Shown: positions 40,788 to 50,612, numbered from the stretch's first letter. The stretch is 64,000 bases of DNA from Geminocystis herdmanii PCC 6308 (GCF_000332235.1 NZ_CM001775.1:1952230-2016229); one strand, 5' to 3'. Numbers and translations: made by a program. Notes: generated from the letters alone by a model not told the origin.

Positions 40788-40840
40788 TATACAGGAATGC
40801 GAAAATGAAAGATTCTGATAGACTAGATTATAAATTATCT
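40788..40840 (+). mobile_element. Remnant of an IS4-type element, left part
   Basis: TACAGGAATGCGAAAATGAA and the following bases to ATTATCT match the start of the intact IS4 element at 19661-19710 (TACAGGAATACTAAAATGAA). The terminal AGCCCTTTCAATG of that element is missing here, and repeat copies A2 and B2 bound the fragment. Confidence 0.65.
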
Positions 40841-41193
40841 AGGGTTTGCTGAATAAGTCAGAAAACTATAAAAATCAAAGGTTTAGACATAATACATTCA
40901 CCAAAAAGTGTGCAGTTTTAAGGATTTTTATTCAAAAATTCAACACTTTTAACCTTATTTTTTAAAATACAACTATACTCATTCTATCTATTATACTCAT
41001 CAAGGTTATAATCTGATGTTGCAAAATGTACAGTTGCCTTTTGCCTACTTGCCTTTTGCCTACCTTCACCAAACTCAAGTTATACCCTCGCCAAGTATAA
41101 CAGCATCAAAACCTTGATGTTTCAGTATTTCTCCTATCTCCTGTCTCCTAACTCCTATCTCCCTAATCGATAAAGACTATGAGGCAAACCCTA
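40841..41193 (+). mobile_element. Repeat family B, copy 2, inside the IS4 remnant
   Basis: About 353 bp with ends AGGGTTTGC and GCAAACCCT; with flanking bases they form CTAGGGTTTGC...GCAAACCCTAG. It splits the IS4 fragment: the sequence before it and the sequence after it correspond to neighbouring parts of the intact element (19710 and 19731). It is about 100 bp longer than copy B1 because of an internal segment with CTTTTGCCTA repeats. Confidence 0.7.
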
Positions 41194-41194
41194 G

Positions 41195-41236
41195 TTAATG
41201 TTATCGAATATCTTAGAAAAATTTGTTTAAGACAAT
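41195..41236 (+). mobile_element. Remnant of the same IS4-type element, start of transposase
   Basis: ATGTTATCGAATATCTTAG and following bases match the first codons of the intact transposase (19731: ATGTTATCTAATATTTTAG). Similarity is lost where the RNase gene stop codon begins, so the remainder of the transposase has been deleted. Confidence 0.65.
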
Positions 41237-43239
41237 TAATTCATAATCGCTTCTTTGAAACGAATTTCATCCCGTTGAGGATCACAGAAATGTACTTGTA
41301 GTCTAATTTGTTCGCCAATTTTTGGAACACGATCGAACCTATGGGGAAATTCTAAACCTAAATCTTCTAATAAAATCAAGGCTAAATTCTCGTCTTCCCG
41401 TAACCAGCGCAAGACTAAACCATGCCAAACTTCGCTACTATGTTTTAGTAAATATTGTAAACTCCAATAACGATTCGTTTGTCTTTCAACTAATACCGCT
41501 TCGGAAGATGTTGCCATGACTTCAAAAATCATCTCTTGCATTCTATCCCGTGGGAAAGGTAATTCATCCCCCTGTAGGTAGGCTTTGATTTGAAAATGGG
41601 CGAGTAAGTCAGTATAACGACGAATAGGGGAGGTAACTTGGGTATAGGTTTCTAAACCTAAACTAGCATGACGTGCCGCCGATAATCCTGTTTCACTTTT
41701 TGGCATACAACGTCTTAAAGCACATGATCTTACAGGCCCAGGGGGCAAAAGTATTAATTCTTCTTCTGGGGGTAATTCGGGTTGGGGTTGACTGCGAAAG
41801 GCAACGGGAATACTGTTTTCTTGACAGAATCTTCCTGCGATTTCTCCCGTTAAAATCATCATTTCGGCTACTAATGAACGAGAAAAAGAGGGATCAAGTA
41901 GCTCGATCGAAACTTCTTCATTGTCCTTCACTTTAATAATAGCTTCAGGCATAGAAATCATAACAGAGCCATTATCTTTGCGCCACTGCGATCGTTTTTT
42001 GGCGGCTTCGGCTAACTGTTTTACCTCTTTTTCCGCTTGAATATCTAAATGCAACATTTCGTCAACATCATGATAGGTTAAACGGTAAGTTGGCTTAATG
42101 AGGGTAGAGTGAATTTCATAGTCTATAACCCCGCCATCATCGGCTAGAGTTACCCCAAAACTCAATGCAGGGCAAATTTGACCCTGAACTAAACTCATGG
42201 GTCCTGTAGCTAATTCTGGGGGAAACATGGGAATCATTCCCGTAGGAAGGTATAAACTGGTACTACGTTTACGCGCTTCTTTGTCTAAAATGTCGTCGGG
42301 CTTGATTAAACGGGTAGGATCTGCTATATGTATCCAATAACGTAATGTGCCATCTTCGAGGGTTTCTACGCTTAAACCGTCGTCGATTTCTTCGGTAGTT
42401 TCGTCATCGATCGTATATACTTTATGATGAGTTAAGTCTAACCGATTTGACAAGTCATCGATCGAACCTGTGGTAATTTGTTCGAGAATTAGATGCGCCG
42501 CTTCGGATACTTGTAGTGGGAAGTAGTTGGGATAAGAACTACGACGTAAAAAGATATTTTCGTGTTTATCCCATAGTTTCAAATCTATGAGTAATTGTAC
42601 GGCAGAATCACCGCTTTTGGGTCGATCGAGTGCTTCTAAAATTTCTTGGGCTTGTTTAGGAGGGTTATCAGGTTGTAAGGCATATTTTTCTAAAAAGTTG
42701 AGTCTGACGGAATCGCCATTTTCCCATTTGAAGGTTTCCCCTGCTAAAGCCTTTTGTAGTTTGAGGATAAACCCTTCTTTTTCCTGTTTTTTTTGCTCTT
42801 CGATTTCAATTTTATGCTTAATTTCTTCTACTTGAGAGTTCGATCGAGGTTCATAAATATCCCCTTTTTTCTTAAAATAAATTTTATCCTCAGAAAGCAA
42901 AACATGGGTTGCATAGCACACCGCAGGAGTATCTTCCGAAAAAATCAGAGATGCCAATTCAGAAGGAGTGACAGGAGTAGCATCTTCCACCAATAATTCC
43001 CAAGCCGTTTCTAAACTAGATTCATCTAAATAAGGTACAATATCTTCCTTAAATTGGGGTATTTCCGTGTATTTAAAAGATTGTCCTTGAATTTGATAAT
43101 CTACTCTTTGAGGACGAATTTTGTGGGGATTTCCTCTTTCATCAATGGCAATCCAATCTTTTTTGCCTTCTGGTTTATCTATTACTGCTAAACGACGATC
43201 GTTATTAACTCTAAATTCAACTAAAGTACCTTTTTCCAC
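41236..43239 (-). CDS. RNase II/R-family exoribonuclease (RNB domain)
   Basis: A 667-residue 3'-5' exoribonuclease. The RNB domain spans about residues 255-560, with the metal-binding YTIDDETTEEIDDGLSV near 275-291 and HIADPTRLI. Near the end is TQVTSPIRRYTDLLAH, the conserved RNB motif. Synechocystis has a similar-length enzyme (Sll1290, as I recall). The 3' end abuts an IS4 remnant. Monocistronic. Confidence 0.92.
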   Translation of the reverse strand: MEKGTLVEFRVNNDRRLAVIDKPEGKKDWIAIDERGNPHKIRPQRVDYQIQGQSFKYTEIPQFKEDIVPYLDESSLETAWELLVEDATPVTPSELASLIFSEDTPAVCYATHVLLSEDKIYFKKKGDIYEPRSNSQVEEIKHKIEIEEQKKQEKEGFILKLQKALAGETFKWENGDSVRLNFLEKYALQPDNPPKQAQEILEALDRPKSGDSAVQLLIDLKLWDKHENIFLRRSSYPNYFPLQVSEAAHLILEQITTGSIDDLSNRLDLTHHKVYTIDDETTEEIDDGLSVETLEDGTLRYWIHIADPTRLIKPDDILDKEARKRSTSLYLPTGMIPMFPPELATGPMSLVQGQICPALSFGVTLADDGGVIDYEIHSTLIKPTYRLTYHDVDEMLHLDIQAEKEVKQLAEAAKKRSQWRKDNGSVMISMPEAIIKVKDNEEVSIELLDPSFSRSLVAEMMILTGEIAGRFCQENSIPVAFRSQPQPELPPEEELILLPPGPVRSCALRRCMPKSETGLSAARHASLGLETYTQVTSPIRRYTDLLAHFQIKAYLQGDELPFPRDRMQEMIFEVMATSSEAVLVERQTNRYWSLQYLLKHSSEVWHGLVLRWLREDENLALILLEDLGLEFPHRFDRVPKIGEQIRLQVHFCDPQRDEIRFKEAIMN

Positions 43240-43336
43240 CCTTATCAGTCCTTAATCTCTAATTTCGATTACCTTATCTAATGTACCTCATTAGTGGATA
43301 ATTGAGAATAAGTTATAGTAAAAGTAGAAAAGCCCG

Positions 43337-43927
43337 ATGATTATTGGTTTAACGGGAGGAATTGCCACAGGAAAATCGACTGTATCCAACTATTTGCAAG
43401 AAAAATATGCCATTCCAGTATTAGATGCTGATATAATTGCAAGGGATGCAGTTAAAATTAATTCTTCTATTTATTATAATATTATCGATCGATATGGAGA
43501 AAATATTTTATTAAATGATGGTAACTTAAATAGAAACAAGTTAGGTAATATTATTTTTAATAATTATGCTGAAAAAATCTGGTTAGAATCAAAGATACAT
43601 CCTTTTGTTAGAGATAGTTTTGAGAGAAAAATTCAAGAGTTATCTAACCCGATAATTATCTTATCTATTCCCTTACTTTTTGAAGCAAACATGACAGATT
43701 TAGTCGATCAAATTTGGGTTATAAATTGTGATTTTGCGACTCAACTCGATCGATTAAAAAGTAGAAATAATTTAACACAAAAACAAGCAGTCGATCGAAT
43801 AAATAGTCAAATGCCCTTATCAGAAAAAGTTAAAAAAGCAGATATTGTGATTGATAATAATCATAATTTACTCGAATTATACGATCGAATAGATGAGATA
43901 ATGTCAATAGAAAGTAATAAAAATTAA
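43337..43927 (+). CDS. coaE: Dephospho-CoA kinase
   Basis: A 196-residue kinase for the last step of coenzyme A synthesis. The P-loop is MIIGLTGGIATGKSTVSN, followed by VLDADIIARD (substrate Asp) and SIPLLFEANM. Complete and normal length. It is divergent from the RNase gene, with 97 bases between. Confidence 0.95.
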   Translation: MIIGLTGGIATGKSTVSNYLQEKYAIPVLDADIIARDAVKINSSIYYNIIDRYGENILLNDGNLNRNKLGNIIFNNYAEKIWLESKIHPFVRDSFERKIQELSNPIIILSIPLLFEANMTDLVDQIWVINCDFATQLDRLKSRNNLTQKQAVDRINSQMPLSEKVKKADIVIDNNHNLLELYDRIDEIMSIESNKN

Positions 43928-44091
43928 TCTAATGACAAGTCTAGCCTTTTTGTTGGGTAGCCCTCTCAACCCTTAACTTAAGAGTGTCAATTTGGTATCG
44001 TTGCTCAACACGGAGAAAATAATTGAGAAAACTTTTTTAGATTTGAGGAAATTTTAGGTTAAAATATTTGGTTGTCATCTATAAAAAAGTC

Positions 44092-44484
44092 ATGTTAACA
44101 GAATCAGTGACAAAACTGGGATTATCCCACATTAAACGTCATGTTTTTCTTTGTTGTGATCAAGCTAAACCAAAATGTTGCAGTAAAGAAGATAGTATGA
44201 AGTCATGGCAATATCTAAAAAAAAGGTTGAAAGAACTGAATTTAGATCATCCTACCTCCGATAATCCTTATGGTGTATTTCGCACTAAAGCTGATTGTTT
44301 AAGGGTATGTATAGAAGGACCGATACTATTAGTCTATCCTGATGGTACATGGTATCGTAACGCAACTCCAGAGACGATCGAAAAAATTATTCAAGAACAT
44401 CTAATAGGCAATAAAATAGTAACAGAATATTTATTTCATCAACATCCATTACCTTTGTCAGAAACAGAGGATACATCTGGTTAA
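44092..44484 (+). CDS. (2Fe-2S) thioredoxin-like ferredoxin domain protein
   Basis: About 130 residues from the ATG at 44092; a TTG at 44068 extends the frame by eight residues but is a weaker start. Cluster ligands appear in CCDQAKPKCCSKED and CLRVCIEGPILLVYPDG, as in the thioredoxin-fold 2Fe-2S ferredoxins related to NuoE. The role is electron transfer of unknown partner. It precedes the response regulator by 41 bases, so co-transcription is possible. Confidence 0.85.
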   Translation: MLTESVTKLGLSHIKRHVFLCCDQAKPKCCSKEDSMKSWQYLKKRLKELNLDHPTSDNPYGVFRTKADCLRVCIEGPILLVYPDGTWYRNATPETIEKIIQEHLIGNKIVTEYLFHQHPLPLSETEDTSG

Positions 44485-44525
44485 TCGATTAATTGCGCAC
44501 ACACCTTAATTACTGACGGCAAATC

Positions 44526-45164
44526 ATGAAAGATACTACCCCGCACAAACTATTATTAATAGATGATGATCCCAACTTAATTTTATTAGTAAAAGACTAT
44601 TTAGAATTTAATGGTTATGAAATTTTAACCGCCAGTCAGGGAATGGAAGCAATGAAAATACTGGAAAAACAAACCCCTGATTTAATTATCTGTGATGTGA
44701 TGATGCCAGAAATGGATGGTTATACTTTTGTGGAAGAAGTAAGAAAAAATAGTAATTTTGATTCGTTGCCCATCATCTTTTTATCAGCAAAAGGACAAAG
44801 TAAAGAAAGAATCAAAGGTTTAACTAAAGGTGCAGATGTTTATATGGTAAAACCTTTTGAACCTGATGAGTTAGTGGCACAAGTTGAATCAATTTTAAAT
44901 TATAGTCTCCGTTTAATGGGGACTTGCCATCGAAAACCTGATAATTCACAAAAAATACAAGTTCCTAAAAGTGTCGAATTGACTGCCACAGAAACAAAAG
45001 TTGTTGACTTAGTCGCCCAAGGATTCTCCAATCGAGATATTTCCGTAGCGTTAGGTATTAGTCAAAGAACCGTAGAAAGTCATGTTTCTAATATGTTAAA
45101 TAAAACAGGTTTACATAATCGTACCGAATTATCTCGCTGGGTAATGGAAAATGAGCTAGTGTGA
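44526..45164 (+). CDS. NarL/LuxR-family response regulator (Rre1/Ycf29-like)
   Basis: A 212-residue protein with a receiver domain (LLIDDDPNLILLVKDYLE, phospho-acceptor Asp in LIICDVMMPEMDG, and KPFEPDEL) and a LuxR-type helix-turn-helix (LTATETKVVDLVAQGFSNRD then ALGISQRTVESHV). The receiver start resembles Rre1 (Ycf29), a stress response regulator conserved in cyanobacteria; that orthology is inference. No sensor kinase is nearby. Confidence 0.88.
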   Translation: MKDTTPHKLLLIDDDPNLILLVKDYLEFNGYEILTASQGMEAMKILEKQTPDLIICDVMMPEMDGYTFVEEVRKNSNFDSLPIIFLSAKGQSKERIKGLTKGADVYMVKPFEPDELVAQVESILNYSLRLMGTCHRKPDNSQKIQVPKSVELTATETKVVDLVAQGFSNRDISVALGISQRTVESHVSNMLNKTGLHNRTELSRWVMENELV

Positions 45165-45214
45165 TGAGGGGAGTATTAGGTTAAAGTGGGAATTAATAAA
45201 CTAATCCGCTATTT

Positions 45215-45273
45215 TTCCAGTATTTCTCCTATCTCCTGTCTTTTTTCTCCTAACTCCCTAATCGATAAAGACT
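45215..45273 (+). repeat. Fragment of repeat family B (right end)
   Basis: CCAGTATTTCTCCTATCTCC through AATCGATAAAGACTA matches the right end of the copy at 40841-41193 but lacks the AGGGTTTGC terminus and the left part. It runs into the 3' end of the sigma factor gene. Confidence 0.6.
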
Positions 45274-46471
45274 AGGTGTTGAGGACTTCTAAATAATCCC
45301 GTAACTGTTTTTCTTGATCTGGCTCTCTTAATTTTTGAATTGCTTTTGCTTGAATTTGTCTTACTCTTTCTCTGGATAAATTCATCATGGTGGCGGTGTC
45401 GCTTAAAGAGTACATTTTCCCGTTTTCAAAACCAAAGCGTAACCTTAAAATTTGTCGCTCTCGATCGTTCAAACGTTCCATCATTAAGTGTAAATCCTGT
45501 TGCATGGAAACTCGCAATAGGTTTTCTTCGGGGGTATCGGATTGAGCCTCGATTAATTCCACTAATTCGGTATTATAATCTTCTCCTACTTTCATCTCTA
45601 AAGAGATCGATCGAGGGATTTGATTTAAAAATTGTCGTAATTGAGGTGCTGTCATCTCCATTTTTTTGGCAATTTCCTCTATGGTTGCCATGCGCCCTAA
45701 TGTTTGAGATAGTTGTCTTTGAACCTTTTTGAGTAAATTCAATCTTTCTGTAATATGAATAGGAATGCGAATAGTTCTTCCTTGAGTTGCGATGGCCCTT
45801 GTCATTCCTTGACGAATCCACCAATAAGAATAAGTGCTAAAATGATAACCTTTAGTATAATCAAATTTTTCTACGGCTTTTTCTAATCCTAAAGTACCCT
45901 CTTGAATTAAATCTAATAATTCTAAACCCCTATTTTGATATTTTTTAGCGATGGAAACCACTAGGCGCAAATTAGCTTTAATCATCATTTGTTTCGCCTT
46001 AACGCCATCAGCTAAGATTTTGTCTAATTCTTTGGGGGTTAAATTTGCCAAACTAGCCCATTTTTGTTTACCGTGAAGGATAATTTTATCTAATTTTGAG
46101 GGAGAAATCTTTAAAGTTTTGGCTAAATTTTCTGAGGTAGGTGCTTGAGAATGATGCCCTGCTAAAGAATCATAGGAAGACATCACAAGAATATATTCTT
46201 TAATTTCAGGAATAGAATCATTTTGCTCTTTAATTTTATGGAGAGATTGAGCCGTTTGTACTTGTCGGGCTAAAGTTATTTCTTCTTCTTTGCTTAATAA
46301 ACGAATGCGCCCAATATCACGAAGATACAGGCGCATTAAGTCACGAGAATTTACATTTTGATTTTGAGAGGAGACGTTTAGAGTCGGCGAGTCATGGGAA
46401 GGATAAAGAGACTGGGTATGGGATGATAGGGAATGACGATCGTGTAATGGTTGAAAATAAAACTTTGACAT
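45272..46471 (-). CDS. RNA polymerase sigma-70, group 2
   Basis: A 399-residue sigma factor. Region 1.2 begins SRDLMRLYLRDIGRIRLLS, region 2 has LDLIQEGTLGLEKAVEKFD and YSYWWIRQGMTRAIATQGR, and region 4 has MNLSRERVRQIQAKAIQKLR. It lacks the long N-terminal region 1.1 of a primary sigma factor, so it is a non-essential group 2 type (SigB to SigE). The exact paralogue is not assigned; SigC is one possibility. Confidence 0.9.
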   Translation of the reverse strand: MSKFYFQPLHDRHSLSSHTQSLYPSHDSPTLNVSSQNQNVNSRDLMRLYLRDIGRIRLLSKEEEITLARQVQTAQSLHKIKEQNDSIPEIKEYILVMSSYDSLAGHHSQAPTSENLAKTLKISPSKLDKIILHGKQKWASLANLTPKELDKILADGVKAKQMMIKANLRLVVSIAKKYQNRGLELLDLIQEGTLGLEKAVEKFDYTKGYHFSTYSYWWIRQGMTRAIATQGRTIRIPIHITERLNLLKKVQRQLSQTLGRMATIEEIAKKMEMTAPQLRQFLNQIPRSISLEMKVGEDYNTELVELIEAQSDTPEENLLRVSMQQDLHLMMERLNDRERQILRLRFGFENGKMYSLSDTATMMNLSRERVRQIQAKAIQKLREPDQEKQLRDYLEVLNT

Positions 46472-46636
46472 AATCTCTGTTCCTTTCCTTAATGACTAAA
46501 TATTTATATTATAGATCGATCAGACTGTTTAAATCCGAACTTTCCCTCAATATACAATAAAAAAAATAAAATGGATAAAAATTTCTTTAATCTCTCATAT
46601 TTTCAATATTGAACTGGGGGTAAATTAAAACTAAGG

Positions 46637-46645
46637 TGATATAAT
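46637..46645 (+). promoter_or_regulatory. Likely extended -10 promoter of rpoZ
   Basis: TGATATAAT gives an extended -10 box (TATAAT at 46640-46645), about 32 bases before the rpoZ ATG. No good -35 box is at the right distance, as is common for extended -10 promoters. Confidence 0.5.
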
Positions 46646-46677
46646 TGCTTTGTTGAACAACTCCAATAAAAACGAGA

Positions 46678-46905
46678 ATGCTTAAGAAAAATAACTTTGA
46701 TTCCAGTCAAATAATGTTTCGTAGTGATGAATTAATGAATGCGGCATCTAATCGTTATAAAATTACTGTAGCCGTTGCTAAAAGGGCGAAACAACGCAGA
46801 AAAGAAGACTTTGAAAATATAGAAGAAGTGATGAAACCTGTGCTTAGAGCTATTATAGAAATGTCTGATGAAATTACCCAACCTGAAATTATCAGTGATG
46901 ACTAA
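46678..46905 (+). CDS. rpoZ: RNA polymerase omega subunit
   Basis: A 75-residue protein with the omega core [20 protein letters not shown] and [16 protein letters not shown]. It assists assembly of the beta' subunit. Normal length for cyanobacteria. It overlaps the downstream gene by eight bases (ATGACTAA), so the pair is one operon. Confidence 0.93.
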   Translation: MLKKNNFDSSQIMFRSDELMNAASNRYKITVAVAKRAKQRRKEDFENIEEVMKPVLRAIIEMSDEITQPEIISDD

Positions 46906-47509
46906 GATAAAAAGATTACATCTGAGTAAGTGGTTAAATTTGTCTGTATTTTTGGCTACTTTTCTCTTAATTAATTATTTTCATTTTTCTCCCTTTCTGT
47001 GGCGGTTAGGGATTCATCATTCTGCTGCGGTTTTTGCACAAAGTATCACTCCTGAAAAGGTTGCACAAGAAGTTTATCAACAAATACCAGACTTATCTTT
47101 AGAAAATAATTATACCAGTGTTAGTAATGGTCAAAGGGCGATCGAAAATACTTTAGTGAGTCGTCTGGTACGCTATCATCAATATGTTAAAGCACGTCCA
47201 ATTAATTATCGTCTTGATTGGAAGCTGACTTTGGCGGATTATCTCCGAAAAAATGAGATTATTAATGAGCAGAGGTATCCGGGTAATGGTACTCTAACAC
47301 AAAATCCCCTAGAGTTCGATCGAGCCATCATCGAAAAATTGACAATGCGCCAGAGAGAAGAATTAGTTAATGTGTTAGTAAGTATTTATAACCCCACCAC
47401 AGAAACAGAAAAAGAAACTAAACCTTCAACTTCTACAACTCCAGACAAACCTGCTTCTACGGGTATTATTCTTCCCCAACCCGGAGGGGCAGATTTATTA
47501 TTACCCTAG
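46898..47509 (+). CDS. Cyanobacterial hypothetical protein with signal/anchor, co-transcribed with rpoZ
   Basis: About 203 residues from the ATG at 46898 ([12 protein letters not shown]), which overlaps the rpoZ stop; an earlier in-frame ATG at 46868 lies deep in rpoZ. The N-terminal hydrophobic stretch [16 protein letters not shown] suggests export. The middle holds a conserved-looking domain ([43 protein letters not shown]), and the C-terminus is Thr/Pro-rich. No known family is recognised. Confidence 0.7.
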   Translation: MTKIKRLHLSKWLNLSVFLATFLLINYFHFSPFLWRLGIHHSAAVFAQSITPEKVAQEVYQQIPDLSLENNYTSVSNGQRAIENTLVSRLVRYHQYVKARPINYRLDWKLTLADYLRKNEIINEQRYPGNGTLTQNPLEFDRAIIEKLTMRQREELVNVLVSIYNPTTETEKETKPSTSTTPDKPASTGIILPQPGGADLLLP

Positions 47510-47649
47510 ACAGATAATATTCTCGAAAGATAATTTCAAAAAAGTTAATGATAGAATAGTAAATAAATGATAAAAAAATGTTATAGTTAACCAGTTATTC
47601 TACTTATCAAATATTCGTTTAAAATCTGGAAATATCAAAAGAGGAAATT

Positions 47650-48066
47650 ATGGAACTAATTATTTGCTTGGTTTTAGCGGTATCAGCTTTTGTCGCTGCC
47701 ATTACCTGTATTGTTGGGCTGGTATCCGCACCTACTCCTATTCTTTTGGCAATATTAGCAACGGGAATGTTACTTACGCAAAAATCTATTACTAAGTTTA
47801 ATGAACCTACCATCATTATGGAAGGTAAAGATAGAGTTGAAAAAGTACAGATTGCTTCAAATAAAAGTATTGATATTCCCAATATAATTAATTCATCTGA
47901 GAAAATCCCGACAGAAAATGCTCAGGAGAAAAAATCTTCTATGACTTATAGAGGTTTTCATTATAATCGCCTTAAATATAACCGTCTTAAAACTTTTGAC
48001 TCAAAACAAAGTCAAGTTATTTATCGGGGCGCAAAAAGTAATCCGAATAAGAAAACTGTGGTTTAA
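47650..48066 (+). CDS. Small membrane protein of unknown function
   Basis: A 138-residue protein with two N-terminal membrane segments (residues about 2-22 and 24-44: LIICLVLAVSAFVAAITCIV, LVSAPTPILLAILATGML) and a basic, hydrophilic tail. No family recognised. An AGAGGA ribosome-binding site precedes the ATG. Its stop overlaps the convergent ABC transporter gene stop by four bases. Confidence 0.7.
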   Translation: MELIICLVLAVSAFVAAITCIVGLVSAPTPILLAILATGMLLTQKSITKFNEPTIIMEGKDRVEKVQIASNKSIDIPNIINSSEKIPTENAQEKKSSMTYRGFHYNRLKYNRLKTFDSKQSQVIYRGAKSNPNKKTVV

Positions 48067-49151
48067 ATTCTGTTACCAGAAATAGGCTCAAAAATGTAGC
48101 TATGATCTAAACTAAATTCTATTTTAAATCGATCGAACCTTTCACCTTTCCATTTCATCGGTAACTGTAGATTAATATTTATCTCAGAGTCAACAATAGT
48201 TGCACCGACTAAAATTTCTTTTCCTAAAGGCTCAATTACTTCTATTTGGGCGATAATACCATTATCTGATGAATCGGATTCGATCGAAACATTGATATAT
48301 TCAGGGCGAATGCCTAAATCCCAACCTTGCCCATTATGGGGAGGTATTTTTTCTTTCCAATAGGGAGTTAAAGGGAGGGATTGCTGTTGATTAATCCACA
48401 ATGCCCCATCATGATAGGTAACGGGAATAATATTCATGGCGGGTGTACCTAAAAAAGTAGCCACCATACGATTAACTGGATTATCGTATATTTGTGCAGG
48501 TGTGCCAATTTGCTGTATTTTACCTTGATCTAAAACGACAATTCGATCGCCCAAAGTCATGGCTTCTACTTGATCATGGGTAACATAAATCGTAGTAATA
48601 CCAACCTTATTATGAAGTTTTTTTAATTCTGTGCGTGTTTGATCCCGTAATTGAGCATCTAAATTAGATAAAGGCTCATCCAATAAAAATACTTTTGGTT
48701 GTCGAATAATTGCTCTACCTAATGCAACTCTTTGTTGTTGCCCTCCTGATAAGTCTTTGGGTTTACGATGTAATAAGTGGTTAATATCTAATATTTGAGA
48801 GACAAATTCAACTTTTTCGGTAATGACTGATTTGTTTATCCCTCGCATTTTTAAACCAAAACTAAGATTTTGAGCAACGGTAAGATGAGGATATAAGGCA
48901 TAATTTTGAAAAACCATTGCCACGTCTCTTTCTCTGGCGGGGATGGTATTCATTAAAGTTCGATCGAAATATAAATTTCCTTCTGTAATTTCATCTAAAC
49001 CAGCGATCGATCTTAATATAGTTGATTTACCACAACCAGAAGGACCGACTAATACCCAAAACTCTCCATCGGGTACTTGAAAAGTAATATCAGAAATAAC
49101 CTTGACTTGATTAAAACTACGGGCAATATTTTCTAAAGTTACTGTCGCCAT
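48063..49151 (-). CDS. Sugar ABC transporter ATP-binding protein (MsmK/UgpC type)
   Basis: A 362-residue protein from the ATG at 49151 (MATVTLENIARS); the frame extends upstream by 45 residues of low-complexity sequence that is not family-like. It has Walker A GPSGCGKSTI, signature LSGGQQQRVALGRAI, Walker B KVFLLDEPLSNLDA and a C-terminal regulatory (TOBE) domain with MNIIPV and LGIRPEYI. It probably energises osmolyte or sugar import; no permease gene is adjacent. Confidence 0.93.
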   Translation of the reverse strand: MATVTLENIARSFNQVKVISDITFQVPDGEFWVLVGPSGCGKSTILRSIAGLDEITEGNLYFDRTLMNTIPARERDVAMVFQNYALYPHLTVAQNLSFGLKMRGINKSVITEKVEFVSQILDINHLLHRKPKDLSGGQQQRVALGRAIIRQPKVFLLDEPLSNLDAQLRDQTRTELKKLHNKVGITTIYVTHDQVEAMTLGDRIVVLDQGKIQQIGTPAQIYDNPVNRMVATFLGTPAMNIIPVTYHDGALWINQQQSLPLTPYWKEKIPPHNGQGWDLGIRPEYINVSIESDSSDNGIIAQIEVIEPLGKEILVGATIVDSEININLQLPMKWKGERFDRFKIEFSLDHSYIFEPISGNRI

Positions 49152-49341
49152 CTTGAATTTATACTTATTAGCAAGGTGATAAGCTGAAAGGCATCTAAGT
49201 TTACTGATAAAGGTGAGAGGAGGAGGAGGGGAAGACAAGGAGAGGAAGAAAATTGGTTTATTTATAAGTAACAAAATAATATGCAACTTAAATACGTCTT
49301 AACTTCAATTAATCTTCTAAAGGAACAACAGTGAATAATCA

Positions 49342-49397
49342 GTAATTGTTAATTGTTAATTGTTAATTGTTAATTATTAATTATTAATTATTAATTG
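49342..49397. repeat. Tandem TTAATTG/TTAATTA repeat
   Basis: Seven-base units TTAATTG (about four) then TTAATTA (about three), ending just before the psbV stop codon. Simple tandem repeat of an intergenic spacer. Confidence 0.85.
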
Positions 49398-49401
49398 TGA
49401 A

Positions 49402-49893
49402 CTACGGTTCGATGAGAGAGCGTTTACCCCATTTAGGATCGGCATTAGTTTGGATTAAGATATAACCAGCAACAGCTTTAATATCTTCATTAGTATAATT
49501 ACGAATTTCAGGCCAAAGATCAGGGCGCTCGGTGCTTAAATGGAATAAAGAAATATCTTCTTCACCATCATAACTGGTAGGGTTTTTAATATAATCTACT
49601 AAACCCAATAAATTGTCTCTGGGAGGAAGCGCATTAGCTAAACTCTCTTTACTTAAACCAACGTTAGGGTTAGTTTTGGTTTTTCCTTGAAGGTGACACT
49701 GCGCACAGTTATCAATAAACAATTTTGATCCTAGTTGTGCTTCTTTATTGGATAAAGTAACAGAAGTTCCATCTTCATTTAAAGGCACTGTACGAATTTC
49801 ATCACTTAAACTTAGAGCATTTGCATTTGGGGCAAAAGACTGCCATGCAAAAATTACTCCAGCTACTAATATTAAAAAAACTTTTTTCAACAT
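49402..49893 (-). CDS. psbV: Cytochrome c550 of photosystem II
   Basis: A 163-residue precursor. A cleavable signal (LILVAGVIFAWQSFAPNANA) directs it to the thylakoid lumen. The heme site is CAQCH (LFIDNCAQCHLQG). The C-terminus VAGYILIQTNADPKWG is characteristic of PsbV. It stabilises the oxygen-evolving Mn cluster together with PsbO and PsbU. Length is normal. Confidence 0.97.
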   Translation of the reverse strand: MLKKVFLILVAGVIFAWQSFAPNANALSLSDEIRTVPLNEDGTSVTLSNKEAQLGSKLFIDNCAQCHLQGKTKTNPNVGLSKESLANALPPRDNLLGLVDYIKNPTSYDGEEDISLFHLSTERPDLWPEIRNYTNEDIKAVAGYILIQTNADPKWGKRSLIEP

Positions 49894-50231
49894 AATTCTA
49901 AAACAAATATTTTTTTTGATATTTTCTTAGGGTTTCAGATTATACCCTAATCATTTTCTCTCAAAATTGGTTCATCTTTGAGGAATTATTGTAAAGTTTT
50001 GTTAATGAATTTTATTTTAACCCCTAGGAAGATTTTTCTACAACTGAGAATTTAACCATTGTAGAAGTTTCCCAAAAAAAACAATTATTTTTAGTCCTAA
50101 CCTCTCCGTGAATATCAACAAATAAGGTAACTTGAAATATAGCTACTTTTTTAAAGTTAAAGATTTCTTAACCAAAAAATTCCCATGACCTGAGATAATG
50201 TGCGTTAGTACTTTACAAACAAGATTGTTTT
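49894..50231. other. Divergent spacer between psbV and the cNMP gene
   Basis: A 338-base spacer, AT-rich. It must hold the promoters of both flanking genes. I see no strong -35/-10 pair and no terminator or repeat copy. Confidence 0.5.
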
Positions 50232-50603
50232 ATGTTAGAAATTAGTGATGTCATTGATTTATTCTTTAATCATCTCAAAACCCATGACTTTTCCGCAGGA
50301 GAAGTCATTTTTAAAGAAGGAGAAAAAGGAGATAAAATGTTCGCATTGATGAAAGGTCAAGTAGAATTATGGAAAGATGGCAAGGTTTTAGAGACAATTC
50401 ATGAGCATGATGTTTTTGGAGAAGGAGCTTTAGTGCAGTTAGAACATGACAGATGTACAACTGCGATCGCCCTTACTGATTGTAAATTGGCAGAATTAAA
50501 TAAAGAAAGATTTTTATTCTTATTACAAGAAACTCCTTTATTTGCTCTGGAAATTGTGAGAAGTTTATCGAGCCGTTTACGCAAATTAAAGCAGAAAATG
50601 TAA
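50232..50603 (+). CDS. Cyclic nucleotide-binding domain protein
   Basis: A 123-residue protein that is a single cNMP-binding beta-barrel: DFSAGEVIFKEGEKGDKMFAL, then the phosphate-binding cassette FGEGALVQLEHDRCTTAIA. The cassette has FGE and an Arg (DRC), in keeping with cAMP or cGMP binding. There is no DNA-binding helix or effector domain. The gene is nine bases from ackA, so a link to acetate metabolism is suggested. Confidence 0.85.
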   Translation: MLEISDVIDLFFNHLKTHDFSAGEVIFKEGEKGDKMFALMKGQVELWKDGKVLETIHEHDVFGEGALVQLEHDRCTTAIALTDCKLAELNKERFLFLLQETPLFALEIVRSLSSRLRKLKQKM

Positions 50604-50612
50604 ATTTTAACT

